A stretch of DNA of 64,000 nt. It comes from Streptosporangium canum. GTDB lineage: Bacteria > Actinomycetota > Actinomycetes > Streptosporangiales > Streptosporangiaceae. The position numbers and the translations under genes were made by a program. This document shows, piece by piece, positions 37,064-45,718 of this stretch (positions are counted from its first letter, which is position 1; every line of letters starts with the position of its first letter). The DNA lies in NCBI RefSeq assembly GCF_900113865.1, contig NZ_FOQY01000014.1, positions 62,001 through 126,000 of the forward strand. The letters run 5' to 3'. Under the pieces are notes generated by a model. That model did not search any database. It saw nothing but the letters and a program-made list of their open reading frames with translations, and was not told the DNA's origin.

Positions 37064-37725
37064 GGTGCCTCTGGGGCCTTCCATCCGTTGGCCTTGGCGA
37101 TCTTGAGGCCCTCCAGTGAGGGACCGCTCGCCGAGGGACCGTCAGCGGCCAGGCCGTCGGGCAGGCCGGACAGCACCCGCGAGGCCTCCTTGAAGGTGCA
37201 GAGCTTCTTGGGGCCACGGGTCGGCGAGATCTCCTTGCCGTCCCTCAGGTCGTCGACGAGCTGCTTGGCCGATGCGGGGGTCTGGTTGTCGAAGAACTCC
37301 CAGTTGACCATCATCACCGGGGCGAAGTCGCAGGCGGCGTTGCACTCCAGCCGCTCCAGCGAGATCTTCCCGTCCGGGGTCGTCTCGTCGTGGCCGACGC
37401 CGGCGTGCTCGGAGAGCTCGTCCCAGATCTGGTCGCCGCCCATGACCGCGCACAGCGTGTTGATGCACACGCCGACGTGGTAGTCGCCCATCGGCTTGCG
37501 CTTGTACATCGTGTAGAAGGTGGACACGCCCACGACCTCGGCCTTGCTCAGGCCGAGCATCTCGGCGCAGAACTCCTGACCGTCGTCGGAGACGTAGCCG
37601 TCCTCCGACTGCACCAGGTGCAGCAGGGGCAGCAGGGCCGACCTGGGCTTGGGATAGCGGCCGATGATCTCCTTGGCGTCCCGCTCCAGACGCTCGCGGA
37701 CTTCCGGTGTATACCCAGTGCTCAC
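37060..37725 (-). CDS. nuoE: NADH-quinone oxidoreductase subunit E (2Fe-2S)
   Basis: 221 residues from GTG 37725 (VSTGYTPEVRERLERDAKEI). Thioredoxin-like 2Fe-2S fold with the four ligands in VCINTLCAVMG and ECNAACDFAP. GAGGGGAG lies seven bases before this GTG, which decides the start. A longer frame continues upstream through a 90-bp tandem repeat (37728-37894) and would add two copies of a Ser/Arg/Glu-rich 30-residue segment; this is judged non-coding. The C-terminal 40 residues are Gly/Pro/Ser-rich. Confidence 0.93.
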   Translation of the reverse strand: MSTGYTPEVRERLERDAKEIIGRYPKPRSALLPLLHLVQSEDGYVSDDGQEFCAEMLGLSKAEVVGVSTFYTMYKRKPMGDYHVGVCINTLCAVMGGDQIWDELSEHAGVGHDETTPDGKISLERLECNAACDFAPVMMVNWEFFDNQTPASAKQLVDDLRDGKEISPTRGPKKLCTFKEASRVLSGLPDGLAADGPSASGPSLEGLKIAKANGWKAPEAP

Positions 37726-37727
37726 GA

Positions 37728-37894
37728 TCGCGCTCCCCTCCTCATTCGCTACGCGGACGGCCTCGTCCCTCGGCCGGCCACTGCGCTCACTCGTCGGCTC
37801 GCCGCCAGTGTCAACGGTCGCGCTCCCCTCCTCATTCGCTACGCGGACGGCCTCGTCCCTCGGCCGGCCACTGCGCTCACTCGTCGGCTCGCCG
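37728..37894. repeat. 90-bp tandem duplication at the nuoD/nuoE junction
   Basis: Two copies (37728-37804 and 37818-37894) of a 77-bp sequence are identical by eye, period 90 bp, linked by 13 less similar bases. The unit contains CTCATTCGCTACGCGGACGG and CACTGCGCTCACTCGTCGGC. Because 90 is a multiple of three the copies stay open in the nuoE frame. A related but diverged sequence lies at the nuoB/nuoC junction (39980-40045). Confidence 0.8.
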
Positions 37895-37895
37895 C

Positions 37896-39221
37896 TCACC
37901 GGTCCACACCTCCCATGACGGGGTCGATCGAAGCCACTGCCGAGATGACGTCGGCGACCATGCCGCCCTCACACGTCGCCGGCATGGCCTGCAGGTTCGT
38001 GAAGGACGGGTCGCGGAAGTGCACGCGGTAGGGCCGGGTGCCGCCGTCGCTGACCACGTGGGCGCCGAGCTCGCCGCGGGGCGACTCGACCGAGGCGAAG
38101 GCCTGCCCCGCCGGGACCCGGAAGCCCTCGGTCACCAGCTTGAAGTGGTGGATCAGCGCTTCCATCGAGCCGCTCATGATGTGCGCGATGTGGTCGGGCG
38201 AGTTGCCGAGACCGTCGGGGCCCAGCGCGAGCTGCGCGGGCCAGCCGATCTTCTTGTCGTCCACCATCACGCGGTCGCCCTTGAGCGGGCCGGACAGGCG
38301 GTCCAGAGCCTGCTCAATGATCTTGAGCGACTCCTCCATCTCGGCCACGCGCACGAGGTAGCGGCCGTAGACGTCGGCGGTCTTCTCGGTCGGGACGTCG
38401 AACTCGTAGGTCTCGTAGCCGCAGTAGGGCTGCGACTTGCGCAGGTCCCAGGGCAGGCCCGCGGCCCGCAGCATCGGCCCGGTGACACCCAGCGCCATGC
38501 AGCCGGTGAGGTCGAGGTAGGCGACGTCCTTGGTGCGGGCCAGGTAGACCGGGTTCGCGTCGAGCAACTTGCGCATGTCCTTGATGCGCCCCGGCATGAC
38601 CTTGAGCAGCTCGCCGACCTTGTCCACGGCGCCGGCCGGGAGGTCGACGGAGACGCCGCCGGGCCGGACGTAGGCCATGTTCATCCGCAGGCCGGTGATG
38701 TACTCCATCACGTCGAGCACCATCTCGCGCTCGCGGAACCCGAAGAGCATCGGCGTGGTCGCGCCCAGCTCCATGCCGAAGGTGCCGAGGGCCACCATGT
38801 GCGAGGAGATGCGGGTGAGCTCCATCATCATCACCCGGATGGCCTGGGCCCGCTCAGGGACCCGGTCGGTGATGCCGAGCAGCTTCTCCACGCCCAGGCA
38901 GTAGGCGGTCTCGTTGAAGATCGGCGCGAGGTAGTCCATGCGGGTGACGAACGTGGTCCCCTGGGTCCACGTCCGGAACTCCATGTTCTTCTCGATACCG
39001 GTGTGCAGGTAGCCGATGACCGTGCGGGCCTCGGTGACCGTCTCACCGTCGAGGTTCAGGACCAGGCGGAGCACGCCGTGCGTGGACGGGTGCTGCGGGC
39101 CCATGTTGATGACGAGCTGCTCGTCCTGCTGGCCCGTGAGGGTCTCGACCAGCTCCGTCCAGTCGTTGCCGGAGACGGTGTAGACCTTGCCCTCGGTGGC
39201 CTCCTCGTACGGAGCGCTCAC
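37896..39221 (-). CDS. nuoD: NADH-quinone oxidoreductase subunit D
   Basis: 441 residues from GTG 39221 ([20 protein letters not shown]), which has GGAGGGGG just upstream. [20 protein letters not shown] with the quinone-site His, [40 protein letters not shown] and the C-terminal [12 protein letters not shown]-type ending are typical. Together with NuoB and NuoH it forms the menaquinone site. An upstream extension through repeat DNA is rejected. Confidence 0.95.
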   Translation of the reverse strand: MSAPYEEATEGKVYTVSGNDWTELVETLTGQQDEQLVINMGPQHPSTHGVLRLVLNLDGETVTEARTVIGYLHTGIEKNMEFRTWTQGTTFVTRMDYLAPIFNETAYCLGVEKLLGITDRVPERAQAIRVMMMELTRISSHMVALGTFGMELGATTPMLFGFREREMVLDVMEYITGLRMNMAYVRPGGVSVDLPAGAVDKVGELLKVMPGRIKDMRKLLDANPVYLARTKDVAYLDLTGCMALGVTGPMLRAAGLPWDLRKSQPYCGYETYEFDVPTEKTADVYGRYLVRVAEMEESLKIIEQALDRLSGPLKGDRVMVDDKKIGWPAQLALGPDGLGNSPDHIAHIMSGSMEALIHHFKLVTEGFRVPAGQAFASVESPRGELGAHVVSDGGTRPYRVHFRDPSFTNLQAMPATCEGGMVADVISAVASIDPVMGGVDR

Positions 39222-39285
39222 GAGTCCCCCTCCGTCGGCTCCGTGCGCATGCCGCTCTGCTTGCCGGCTCGCTCGCCGCGCTCGC
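39222..39285. repeat. Intergenic repeat at the nuoC/nuoD junction
   Basis: CTCCGTCGGCTCCGTG ... CTCTGCTTGCCGGCTCGC ... GCCGCGCTCGCTCAC, similar in order and spacing to the nuoF/nuoG gap at 35710-35776. It carries the nuoD ribosome-binding site at one end (CCCCCTCC at 39225-39232). Confidence 0.5.
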
Positions 39286-39963
39286 TCACTTGTACGACCT
39301 CCTCTGGTCCGGCGAGGGAATCTCGGCACCGCGGTACTCGACCGGGATGCCACCCAGCGGATAGTCCTTGCGCTGGGGGTGACCGTCCCAGTCGTCGGGC
39401 ATCATGATGCGGGTCAGCGCCGGGTGGCCGTCGAAGACGATCCCGAAGAAGTCCCAGGTCTCCCGCTCGTGCCAGTCGTGGGTCGGGTAGACCGAGACGG
39501 TGGAGGGGATGTGCGGGTCGGCGTCGGGGCAGGACACCTCAAGGCGCAGCCGCCTGTTGTGCGTGATCGAGCACAGGTGGATCACCGCGCGCAGCTCCTC
39601 CCCCTCGAGATGGGGGTAGTGCACGCCGGAGACGCCGAGCGAGAGCTCGAAGCGGAGTGCGGCGTCGTCGCGCAGGAGCCTGACGACCTCCAGCAGCCTC
39701 TCGCGCTTGACGTGGAAGGTCAGCTCGCCGCGGTCCACGACGACGCGCTCGACGGCGTCGCCGAGGTCGCCGCCCAGGGCGCGCTCCAGCTCGTCGGCGA
39801 CGGTGTCGAAGTAGCCGCCGTAGGGGCGGGGGGTGGACAGCTGAGCCTGGCGCCGTACGACCAGGCCGCCGTAACCGGAGGTGTCGCCGGAGCCCGAGGC
39901 GCCGAACATGCCCAGATGGGCGATCGGCTCCTCCGGGACCTCGGGGAGATTGTCCGTGCTCAT
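39286..39963 (-). CDS. nuoC: NADH-quinone oxidoreductase subunit C
   Basis: 225 residues. [20 protein letters not shown] and the Complex1_30kDa signature [20 protein letters not shown] (E-R-E-x-x-D-x-x-G). An N-terminal Gly/Ser-rich stretch ([15 protein letters not shown]) is linker-like. The start ATG 39961-39963 lies inside a 22-bp sequence that is repeated exactly 88 bp upstream, so this junction carries a partial duplication. Confidence 0.94.
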   Translation of the reverse strand: MSTDNLPEVPEEPIAHLGMFGASGSGDTSGYGGLVVRRQAQLSTPRPYGGYFDTVADELERALGGDLGDAVERVVVDRGELTFHVKRERLLEVVRLLRDDAALRFELSLGVSGVHYPHLEGEELRAVIHLCSITHNRRLRLEVSCPDADPHIPSTVSVYPTHDWHERETWDFFGIVFDGHPALTRIMMPDDWDGHPQRKDYPLGGIPVEYRGAEIPSPDQRRSYK

Positions 39964-40067
39964 CAGTCGCTCACCGCTCCTCGTTCGCTACGCGGACCAC
40001 TCGTGCCTCGTGGGCCACTGCGCTCACTACGTCGGGCTCGCTCCAGCTCATCAGTCGCTCACCGCTC
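39958..40067. repeat. Direct repeats at the nuoB/nuoC junction
   Basis: GCTCATCAGTCGCTCACCGC and two more bases (22 bp) occur exactly at 39958-39979 and 40046-40067, 88 bp apart. Between them lies a sequence related to the nuoD/nuoE repeat unit (TTCGCTACGCGGACCACTCG, GCCACTGCGCTCACTACGTC). GTCGGGCTCGCTCCA is also repeated (40030, 40088). The 143-bp junction is thus a decayed tandem duplication. Confidence 0.7.
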
Positions 40068-40106
40068 GTACTCCATGGCGCACCGCGTCGGGCTCGCTCC
40101 ACCTGC

Positions 40107-40658
40107 TCATTTGACGGTTCCCTGGTCGATCAGCGGCAGCGTCCGCAGCGCCTGCAGTTCGAGCTCGTCGATCTGCTTGGCGCGATGCGCGCCGAACTTC
40201 GTGTTCTGGATCTTGTCGTGCAGCTTCACGATCGCGTCGATGAGCATCTCGGGCCGCGGCGGGCAGCCGGGCAGGTAGATGTCGACGGGGACGACGTGGT
40301 CCACGCCCTGCACGATGGCGTAGTTGTTGAACATGCCGCCGCTGGAGGCGCAGACGCCCATGGCGATGACCCACTTGGGCTCGGCCATCTGGTCGTAGAT
40401 CTGGCGCAGCACCGGGGCCATCTTCTGGGACAGCCGGCCCGCCACGATCATCAGGTCGGCCTGGCGCGGAGACGCCGAAGCGCGCTCCATGCCGAAGCGC
40501 GCCAGGTCGTGCTTGGGACCGCCGGTGGCCATCAGCTCGATGGCACAGCAGGCGAGACCGAAGGTCGCCGGCCACACGGAGTTCTTGCGCGCCCAGCCGG
40601 CCACCTGCTCGACCGTGCTGAGCATGAACCCGCTCGGAAGTTTCTCTTCAAGTCCCAT
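40107..40658 (-). CDS. nuoB: NADH-quinone oxidoreductase subunit B (4Fe-4S N2)
   Basis: 183 residues. Cluster N2 ligands in [12 protein letters not shown] (double Cys), [15 protein letters not shown] and [14 protein letters not shown]. This cluster reduces the quinone. ATG 40658 lies two bases after the nuoA stop. An in-frame extension upstream is nuoA in another frame. N-terminus [13 protein letters not shown] is standard for actinobacteria. Confidence 0.96.
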   Translation of the reverse strand: MGLEEKLPSGFMLSTVEQVAGWARKNSVWPATFGLACCAIELMATGGPKHDLARFGMERASASPRQADLMIVAGRLSQKMAPVLRQIYDQMAEPKWVIAMGVCASSGGMFNNYAIVQGVDHVVPVDIYLPGCPPRPEMLIDAIVKLHDKIQNTKFGAHRAKQIDELELQALRTLPLIDQGTVK

Positions 40659-40660
40659 AT

Positions 40661-41020
40661 CTAGTCCCAGTCCAGACCCTTGCGGCGCCACACGTACGCG
40701 TAGGCCACGAGCACGGTGACGATGAACAGCACCATCTCGACCAACCCGAACATCCCGAGCTGGTCGAACGCGACCGCCCACGGGTAGAGGAAGATGATCT
40801 CGATGTCGAAGACGATGAACAGCATCGCGGTGATCATGTACTTCAGCGGAAAGCGGCCGCCGCCGACCGGCTGGGGCGTCGGCTCGATGCCGCACTCGTA
40901 GGCGTCGAGTTTCGCGCGGTTCCAGCGCCTGGGACCGGTGAAGGGCGCGATCGTCACTGAGAAGATCGCGAATCCCGCCGCGAGAACGGCGAGCACCAGG
41001 ATGGGTGCATACAGCTCCAT
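40661..41020 (-). CDS. nuoA: NADH-quinone oxidoreductase subunit A
   Basis: 119 residues, three membrane helices. [20 protein letters not shown] (conserved Cys on the loop) and [20 protein letters not shown] with the acidic pair. First nuo gene; 120 bp separate it from menJ. In that gap (41021-41140) I see no strong promoter, so it may be read from the menJ promoter. Confidence 0.96.
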   Translation of the reverse strand: MELYAPILVLAVLAAGFAIFSVTIAPFTGPRRWNRAKLDAYECGIEPTPQPVGGGRFPLKYMITAMLFIVFDIEIIFLYPWAVAFDQLGMFGLVEMVLFIVTVLVAYAYVWRRKGLDWD

Positions 41021-41140
41021 CGCTACGCCTCCTCTCCCATCTCCACGCGCGCCGGCGCGCAGCTCATCATGTTGTTTTGTTGTGCAAGTTTATGCAGGGG
41101 GGTCATCGCTCTGTTCCACGTGCGGAGGCGGCTGCTGTGG

Positions 41141-42418
41141 TCATGCCGGTGGCGCGACCTTCGACAGAGCATTGATGATGCGGTCTGACGCGTCGCCTCG
41201 CCGGTCGGTGAGATTAGCAAGGAGCTTGAGCGCGAACCGCATCAGGTGGGGGTGGGGCAGCGCGTGGCGCGTGAAGAAGTCCATCACGCCGCGGTGCCCG
41301 ATGAGCTCCACGAAGCCCCGGCCCAGGGTGAAGTAGCCGCCGTAGGCGTCCTTCAACGTCTGAGGATAGGCGCGCAGCACGCGCTCGCGCTGGGCGGGGG
41401 TCGTCCTCGCCAGCGCCTGGACGATGGTCTCGGCCGCGATCTGGCCGGTCTCCATCGCGTAGGCGATGCCCTCCCCGTTGAACGGGTTGATCATCCCGCC
41501 CGCGTCGCCGACCAGCACCAGGCCCCGCGTGTAGTGCGGCTGGCGGTTGAAGGCCATCGGCAGCGCCGCCCCCCTGATGGGGGTGGTCATGTTCTCCTCG
41601 ACGTAGCCCCACTCCGGGGGCATGTTCTTGACCCAGCGCCTGAGCAGGTCGCGGTAGTCCATGCCCTTGAAGGACTCGGAGGTGTTCAGCAGCCCGAGGC
41701 CCACGTTGGACGTGCCGTCGCCGACGCCGAAGATCCAGCCGTAGCCGGGCAGCAGGGTGTCGCCGTCCCACAGCTCCAGCCAGGTCTCCAGGTAGTCGTC
41801 GTCGTGGCGCGGACTCTCGAAATAGGTCCGTACGGCGACGCCCATCGGGCGGTCCTCGCGCTTGTGCAGCCCCATCGCCAGGGAGATCCGGGTGGAGTTG
41901 CCGTCGGCGGCGACCACCAGGCGGGACCGGTAGGAGACCTCCTCGCCGTCCTTCTTCGCGACCACGCCCACGATGTGGCCGCTGCGGTCGTCGAGGATCG
42001 GGGCGGTGACGTTGACCCCCTGCAGCAGGCGGACGCCGCCGCGCACCGCGTTGGCGGCGAGGATCTCGTCGAAGTCCTGCCGGGTGCGGACCAGCCCGAA
42101 GTCCGGGTAGCTGGACAGCTCGGGCCAGTCGAGCTCGAAACGGAGCCCGCCGCCGACCACCCGCAGGCCCTTGTTCCTGACCCAGCCGGGGGCGTCGATG
42201 TCGATCCCCATGGCGATGAGCTGCTTGACGGCCCGGGGCGTCAGCCCGTCGCCGCACACCTTCTCGCGGGGGAATGTGGTCTTCTCGAGCAGCAGGACGT
42301 CGAGCCCGGCCTGTGCGAGATGGAAAGCGGTTGTCGAACCGGCGGGCCCGGCGCCGACGACGATTACGTCGGCGTCAGCCTCAGCGACATTCCGCTGCAT
42401 GGCGGCTGGCACGGTCAC
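41141..42418 (-). CDS. menJ: Geranylgeranyl-reductase-family flavoprotein, probable menaquinone reductase MenJ
   Basis: 425 residues. FAD-binding VIVVGAGPAGSTTAFHLAQA, the family motif KVCGDGLTPRAVKQL, and the second FAD motif LVGDAGGMINPFNGEGIAYA. MenJ of mycobacteria reduces one double bond of the menaquinone tail. Location between menG and nuoA supports a quinone role. GTG 42418 is used as start, with a weak ACAGG upstream; an ATG at 42400 is possible but has no ribosome-binding site. Its promoter region holds a Rex-type operator. Confidence 0.85.
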   Translation of the reverse strand: MTVPAAMQRNVAEADADVIVVGAGPAGSTTAFHLAQAGLDVLLLEKTTFPREKVCGDGLTPRAVKQLIAMGIDIDAPGWVRNKGLRVVGGGLRFELDWPELSSYPDFGLVRTRQDFDEILAANAVRGGVRLLQGVNVTAPILDDRSGHIVGVVAKKDGEEVSYRSRLVVAADGNSTRISLAMGLHKREDRPMGVAVRTYFESPRHDDDYLETWLELWDGDTLLPGYGWIFGVGDGTSNVGLGLLNTSESFKGMDYRDLLRRWVKNMPPEWGYVEENMTTPIRGAALPMAFNRQPHYTRGLVLVGDAGGMINPFNGEGIAYAMETGQIAAETIVQALARTTPAQRERVLRAYPQTLKDAYGGYFTLGRGFVELIGHRGVMDFFTRHALPHPHLMRFALKLLANLTDRRGDASDRIINALSKVAPPA

Positions 42419-42475
42419 GGGACCTGTCCTGTCCTACAAGCTTTGACGGCCTCGGGGTGAGGGGCCCTTCGTTCC

Positions 42476-42495
42476 TTTGTGAAGGTCTTCACAAA
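42476..42495. promoter_or_regulatory. Rex-type operator upstream of the menJ-nuo genes
   Basis: TTTGTGAAGGTCTTCACAAA is palindromic except for the central two base pairs and fits the Streptomyces Rex operator TGTGAA-N4-TTCACA. It lies about 58 bp before the menJ start and a few bases after a plausible promoter (-10 TAGACT at 42509-42514, -35 CTGACA at 42534-42539, both on the minus strand, 19-bp spacer). Rex senses the NADH/NAD ratio and is known to control nuo and cytochrome bd genes, so binding here would repress when NADH is low. Confidence 0.75.
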
Positions 42496-42508
42496 CTTGT
42501 CGGCCCGA

Positions 42509-42539
42509 AGTCTAACCCCTTTGCGAGGCGAAGTGTCAG
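42509..42539 (-). promoter_or_regulatory. Probable promoter of the menJ-nuo operon
   Basis: On the minus strand CTGACA (-35) and TAGACT (-10) are separated by 19 bp, slightly long. The predicted start lies about 10 bp before the Rex-type site, which would place the repressor as a roadblock. Confidence 0.4.
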
Positions 42540-42567
42540 TCGGGTACGGCTATCGCCGACGAATCTT

Positions 42568-43293
42568 CTATGCGGGCTTATATGCACGGTGAAGCGCCAC
42601 GATACCCAGCGCGAGGTTGCGCCAGGCGACCCGCTCCCAGCCCGCACCCTGGATGATCTTCGCCAGCGCCGCCTGGTCCGGCCACTCCCTGATCGACTCC
42701 GCCAGGTACTCGTAGGAGTCGTCGTTGGAGCCGAACAACTTGGCGGCCTGCGGCATCAGCTTCATGAGGTACTGGGTGTAGACGAGGTCGAAGGACTTGA
42801 CCGTAGGGTGGGAGAACTCAAGGATCACCAGCCGCGCCCCCGGCTTGGCCACCCGGAACATCTCGCGCAGCGCCTGGCCGGTGTCCTGGACGTTCCGCAG
42901 CGCGGTGGAGATGGTCACCGCGTCGAAGGACTCGTCGGCGAAGGGCAGCCTCAGCGCGTCACCGGCGACGAAGGTGACGCCCCGCACCCCTCCGCCGGAG
43001 AGGCCCGAGCCGCCGCGCCGCCGCACGCCGGTGCGGAGCATGCCGAGCGAGAAGTCCGAGGCGATCGCGCGGGCTCCCAGCGCGGTGAAGGTGTCGGTGG
43101 AGGTGCCGGTGCCCGCGCCCAGGTCGAGGACCAGCTCGCCGGGGCCCGCGTCGACGGCCGCCGCGGTCGCCTTGCGCCACAGCCGGACCTGGCCGAGGGA
43201 GATCACGTCATTGACCAGGTCGTAGCGCCGGGCCGTGCGATCGAACATCGCGGCGACCTCATGCGGTTGCTTGTCCAGCGAAGCGCGCGTCAT
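42568..43293 (-). CDS. menG: Demethylmenaquinone methyltransferase
   Basis: 241 residues from ATG 43293 ([18 protein letters not shown]). Class I SAM methyltransferase: [17 protein letters not shown], motif [35 protein letters not shown], and [20 protein letters not shown] with [14 protein letters not shown], the UbiE/MenG signatures. It adds the methyl group of menaquinone. An internal Gly/Arg-rich insert ([16 protein letters not shown]) is unusual but open. Upstream frame extension is antisense to the beta-propeller gene and rejected. Confidence 0.93.
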   Translation of the reverse strand: MTRASLDKQPHEVAAMFDRTARRYDLVNDVISLGQVRLWRKATAAAVDAGPGELVLDLGAGTGTSTDTFTALGARAIASDFSLGMLRTGVRRRGGSGLSGGGVRGVTFVAGDALRLPFADESFDAVTISTALRNVQDTGQALREMFRVAKPGARLVILEFSHPTVKSFDLVYTQYLMKLMPQAAKLFGSNDDSYEYLAESIREWPDQAALAKIIQGAGWERVAWRNLALGIVALHRAYKPA

Positions 43294-43371
43294 GAGGACA
43301 AGCCTAGGCCCGCCCGGACAATCCACGGAAAGTAGCCGCTTAATTACCGAGAGTCTGCTAGAAATTGCCGA

Positions 43372-44628
43372 ATGTTTGCCAGAACCACTTCCGTTTCCGT
43401 ACTGGCCGCCGTCTTGACGCTGTTCCCCACCGGGGTCGCCGCCGCCGGCACCACGGAGCACAGCAAGGTCGTCTCGGCCGACCCGGTGAACACCACCCCG
43501 CACGTGCTCGACGGGATCGTCAACGCCATCGCCCTGGTGGGCGGCACGGTGGTGGTCGGCGGCTCGTTCGGCCGGGTCCGCGACGCCGGGAGCACGCAGA
43601 CCCTGGAACGCGACAACATCTTCGCCTACGACCTGGCCACCGGGCGGGTCCTGCCCGGTTTCGCCCCCTACCTCGACCGTCCGGTCCACGCCCTGGCCGC
43701 GGGCGCCGGCGGCACCGTCTACGCGGGCGGCGAGTTCGCGGTGGCCGGCGACGCGCGGACCCGGGGCCTGGCCCTTCTGCGCCTGTCCGACGGCGCACCG
43801 GTGACCGGCTTCGACGCCCAGGTCTACGGGGGCACGGTCACCAGCCTGGCCCGGGGCGGCTCCCGCCTCTACGTGGGCGGCGACTTCACCGGGGTGGGCC
43901 GCGTCTTCCGCGTGGCCCTCGCCCGGCTGGACGCCGCCACCGGCGCCGTGGACCCGGACTTCGCCGTACGGCCGGGCACGCCCCGCGGCGGCCGGACCAA
44001 GGTGCAGTCGATCTCCCTCAGCGGGGACCGGCTGGCCGTCGACGGCAACTTCACCACCCTCGACGGGCTGTCGCGGCCCCAGCTCGGCCTGATCGACGTC
44101 GGCACGCTGCCCGCCAGGGTCGCCGACTGGCGGACCGACGCCTACGCCGGCAGATGCCTGGACGTCTTCCCCAGCTACGTGCGGGGCCTGGACTTCGCCC
44201 CCGACGGCAGCTACTTCGCGGTCGTCACGACCGGCGGCCCCGCGGGGGCCGGGAAGATGTGCGACACCGCCGCGCGCTTCGAGACCTACACGCGGGGCGA
44301 GGTGAGGGCGACATGGGTCAACCACACCGGCGGCGACTCGCTCTACTCGGTGGCGGTCACCGGGGCGGCCGTCTACGTGGGCGGCCACCAGCGCTGGCTG
44401 GACAACCCCCTCGGCCGCGATTCGGCCGGCCCGGGAGCCGTGCAGCGGCCCGGCATCGGAGCGATCCATCCGCGGACCGGGAAGGCCTTGAAGTGGAATC
44501 CGACTAGAGAGCGCGGAATCGGCGTCAAGGCATTCCTGGCCCATCGGGGCGGGCTACTGGTTGGTAGCGACACAACGCGGCTTGGTCACGAGTACCATGC
44601 CCGAGTCGGCATGTTCCCGTTGCCGTGA
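43372..44628 (+). CDS. Secreted beta-propeller (DUF5122-type) protein
   Basis: 418 residues. Signal peptide [20 protein letters not shown] with cleavage near AAAGTTE. The mature part is built of repeats with a VYVGG(D/E/S)F signature: [63 protein letters not shown]. Each alternates with L-A-x-L-D-x-x-T-G-x-x-D-P-x-F type strands. Such delta-60/DUF5122 propellers are extracellular; binding partner unknown. It is divergent from menG and ends directly against the DUF4229 gene. Confidence 0.82.
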   Translation: MFARTTSVSVLAAVLTLFPTGVAAAGTTEHSKVVSADPVNTTPHVLDGIVNAIALVGGTVVVGGSFGRVRDAGSTQTLERDNIFAYDLATGRVLPGFAPYLDRPVHALAAGAGGTVYAGGEFAVAGDARTRGLALLRLSDGAPVTGFDAQVYGGTVTSLARGGSRLYVGGDFTGVGRVFRVALARLDAATGAVDPDFAVRPGTPRGGRTKVQSISLSGDRLAVDGNFTTLDGLSRPQLGLIDVGTLPARVADWRTDAYAGRCLDVFPSYVRGLDFAPDGSYFAVVTTGGPAGAGKMCDTAARFETYTRGEVRATWVNHTGGDSLYSVAVTGAAVYVGGHQRWLDNPLGRDSAGPGAVQRPGIGAIHPRTGKALKWNPTRERGIGVKAFLAHRGGLLVGSDTTRLGHEYHARVGMFPLP

Positions 44629-44826
44629 TCACTCCCGATTCTTAGAGATTCGCTCACTCACCGCGTCGCGCTGCTTGGACAGCAGGACGTAACTGGCCAC
44701 ACCGCTGACCAGGAATGCGGCGACCAGAAGGATCAATGGCTGACGTAGGCCGAGGAGATAGAGCACACCGAGGGTCACGGCCAGCAGACCTAGCCGGGAC
44801 GCGGTGTAAACGAAGACGGGATGCAC
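44629..44826 (-). CDS. DUF4229 small membrane protein
   Basis: 65 residues: two hydrophobic helices (VFVYTASRLGLLAVTLGVLY and PLILLVAAFLVSGVASYVLL) joined by a short turn, then a basic tail LSKQRDAVSERISKNRE. This is the usual DUF4229 layout in actinobacteria. Its stop abuts the convergent propeller gene with no gap. Divergent from bldC across a 260-bp, relatively AT-rich region. Function unknown. Confidence 0.75.
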   Translation of the reverse strand: MHPVFVYTASRLGLLAVTLGVLYLLGLRQPLILLVAAFLVSGVASYVLLSKQRDAVSERISKNRE

Positions 44827-45105
44827 AGCGTCGAGGTTACGTCACTCTGTCCGTATGAGCGCGAGATGAAGACGTAGCGGACGCTCTTCGCACCGAGCAC
44901 GAGCACTGCTAGTCTGCCCAACAGATCAGTTTCGTAAAGAAACAACCACGAGAGTCCCAAAGAGGCTCTATCATATAACAATCGGGCAGTCAGTCGATAA
45001 CAACCCGTGATCTTTGATGAAAAGCACGGATAAATCAGGCTTCGCTCGGCACACTGGTTACCTGTCCGCCCGCTGGCAGGAAGCGGGATGCGAGGGGGAG
45101 AGATT
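44827..45105. promoter_or_regulatory. Divergent promoter region of DUF4229 and bldC
   Basis: About 280 bp with no gene and lower G+C than the surroundings, especially 44930-45040 (CAGTTTCGTAAAGAAACAAC, CTCTATCATATAACAATCGG). Long untranslated leaders are known for bldC genes. A short inverted repeat TTTCGTAAAGAAA lies at 44931-44943. Individual promoters cannot be fixed by eye. Confidence 0.4.
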
Positions 45106-45327
45106 GTGGAGAGTAGCAGCGAGCGTCTGCTGACGCCTGGAGAGGTTGCCGCCCTCTTCCGGGTCGACCCAAAGACGGTTACACGCTGGGCCGCGGCAGG
45201 CCGTATCAGCAGCATCCGTACCCCCGGAGGGCACCGGCGTTTCCGCGAGTCGGAAGTGCACGCCCTTCTGCGTGGAGAGGACGTACTGACGGCCGAACGG
45301 CCGGCAGGCGAGTCCCCGCGCGTCTGA
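45106..45327 (+). CDS. bldC: BldC, MerR-like developmental regulator
   Basis: 73 residues. LLTPGEVAALFRVDPKTVTR, WAAAGRISSIRTPGGHRRFR is the single MerR-type winged helix of BldC, which binds head-to-tail on direct repeats and holds back sporulation in Streptomyces. I prefer GTG 45106 because GGGGGAG precedes it at the right distance; an in-frame ATG at 45088 (preceded by AGGAAG) would add six residues. The C-terminal tail differs from Streptomyces as expected. Confidence 0.9.
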   Translation: MESSSERLLTPGEVAALFRVDPKTVTRWAAAGRISSIRTPGGHRRFRESEVHALLRGEDVLTAERPAGESPRV

Positions 45328-45468
45328 CGACTTATGACGTCACACCACCGGTGATCCTGCGCGCCTTACCCGGAAGCCGCAGGGTCACCGTGGAGTCGTA
45401 CAAGGTCGCCGCGCTCCGCGCCGTGACCGGTGACCTTCCCCCGTGACCGAGTCACCCCGCCCCGAGCG

Positions 45469-45708
45469 CTAGCTGTCCTGTTCGGCCTTGAAGGCCAGGA
45501 ACTCCCGCTCCAGCTCGTCGTTCTCCTCAAGCCAGCGCCGCCGCCGCCGTGCCGACTCCTCCTCGGTGAGCGCCTCGGGCAGCCAGCGGTCGTAGTCCGG
45601 ATCCCCCGGTGAGAGCTCCACGTACGCGTTGCCGATCAGACGCCCGTCATCGCTGGACAGGCTCTGCGGCACCCGCAGAGTCCCGTCAGCGAGCCGGATG
45701 ACGTACAT
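45469..45708 (-). CDS. Small hypothetical protein
   Basis: 79 residues: MYVIRLADGTLRVPQSLSSD, GRLIGNAYVELSPGDPDYDR, then a charged helix EEESARRRRRWLEENDELER that is probably a coiled coil. No membrane segment. Co-directional with and 10 bp downstream of the zincin-like gene, so probably the same operon. Family not recognised. Confidence 0.6.
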   Translation of the reverse strand: MYVIRLADGTLRVPQSLSSDDGRLIGNAYVELSPGDPDYDRWLPEALTEEESARRRRRWLEENDELEREFLAFKAEQDS

Positions 45709-45718
45709 CCCAGATCAC

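Noticed and set aside
37726-37899. N-terminal extension of NuoE through the tandem repeat
   Set aside because: A GTG with a strong GAGGGGAG lies at the family start. The extension is repeat DNA that stays open only since the period is a multiple of three.
41040-41110. Second Rex site in front of nuoA (TTGTGCAAGTTTATGCA)
   Set aside because: It lacks the TTCACA half and symmetry; the match is only to the left half.
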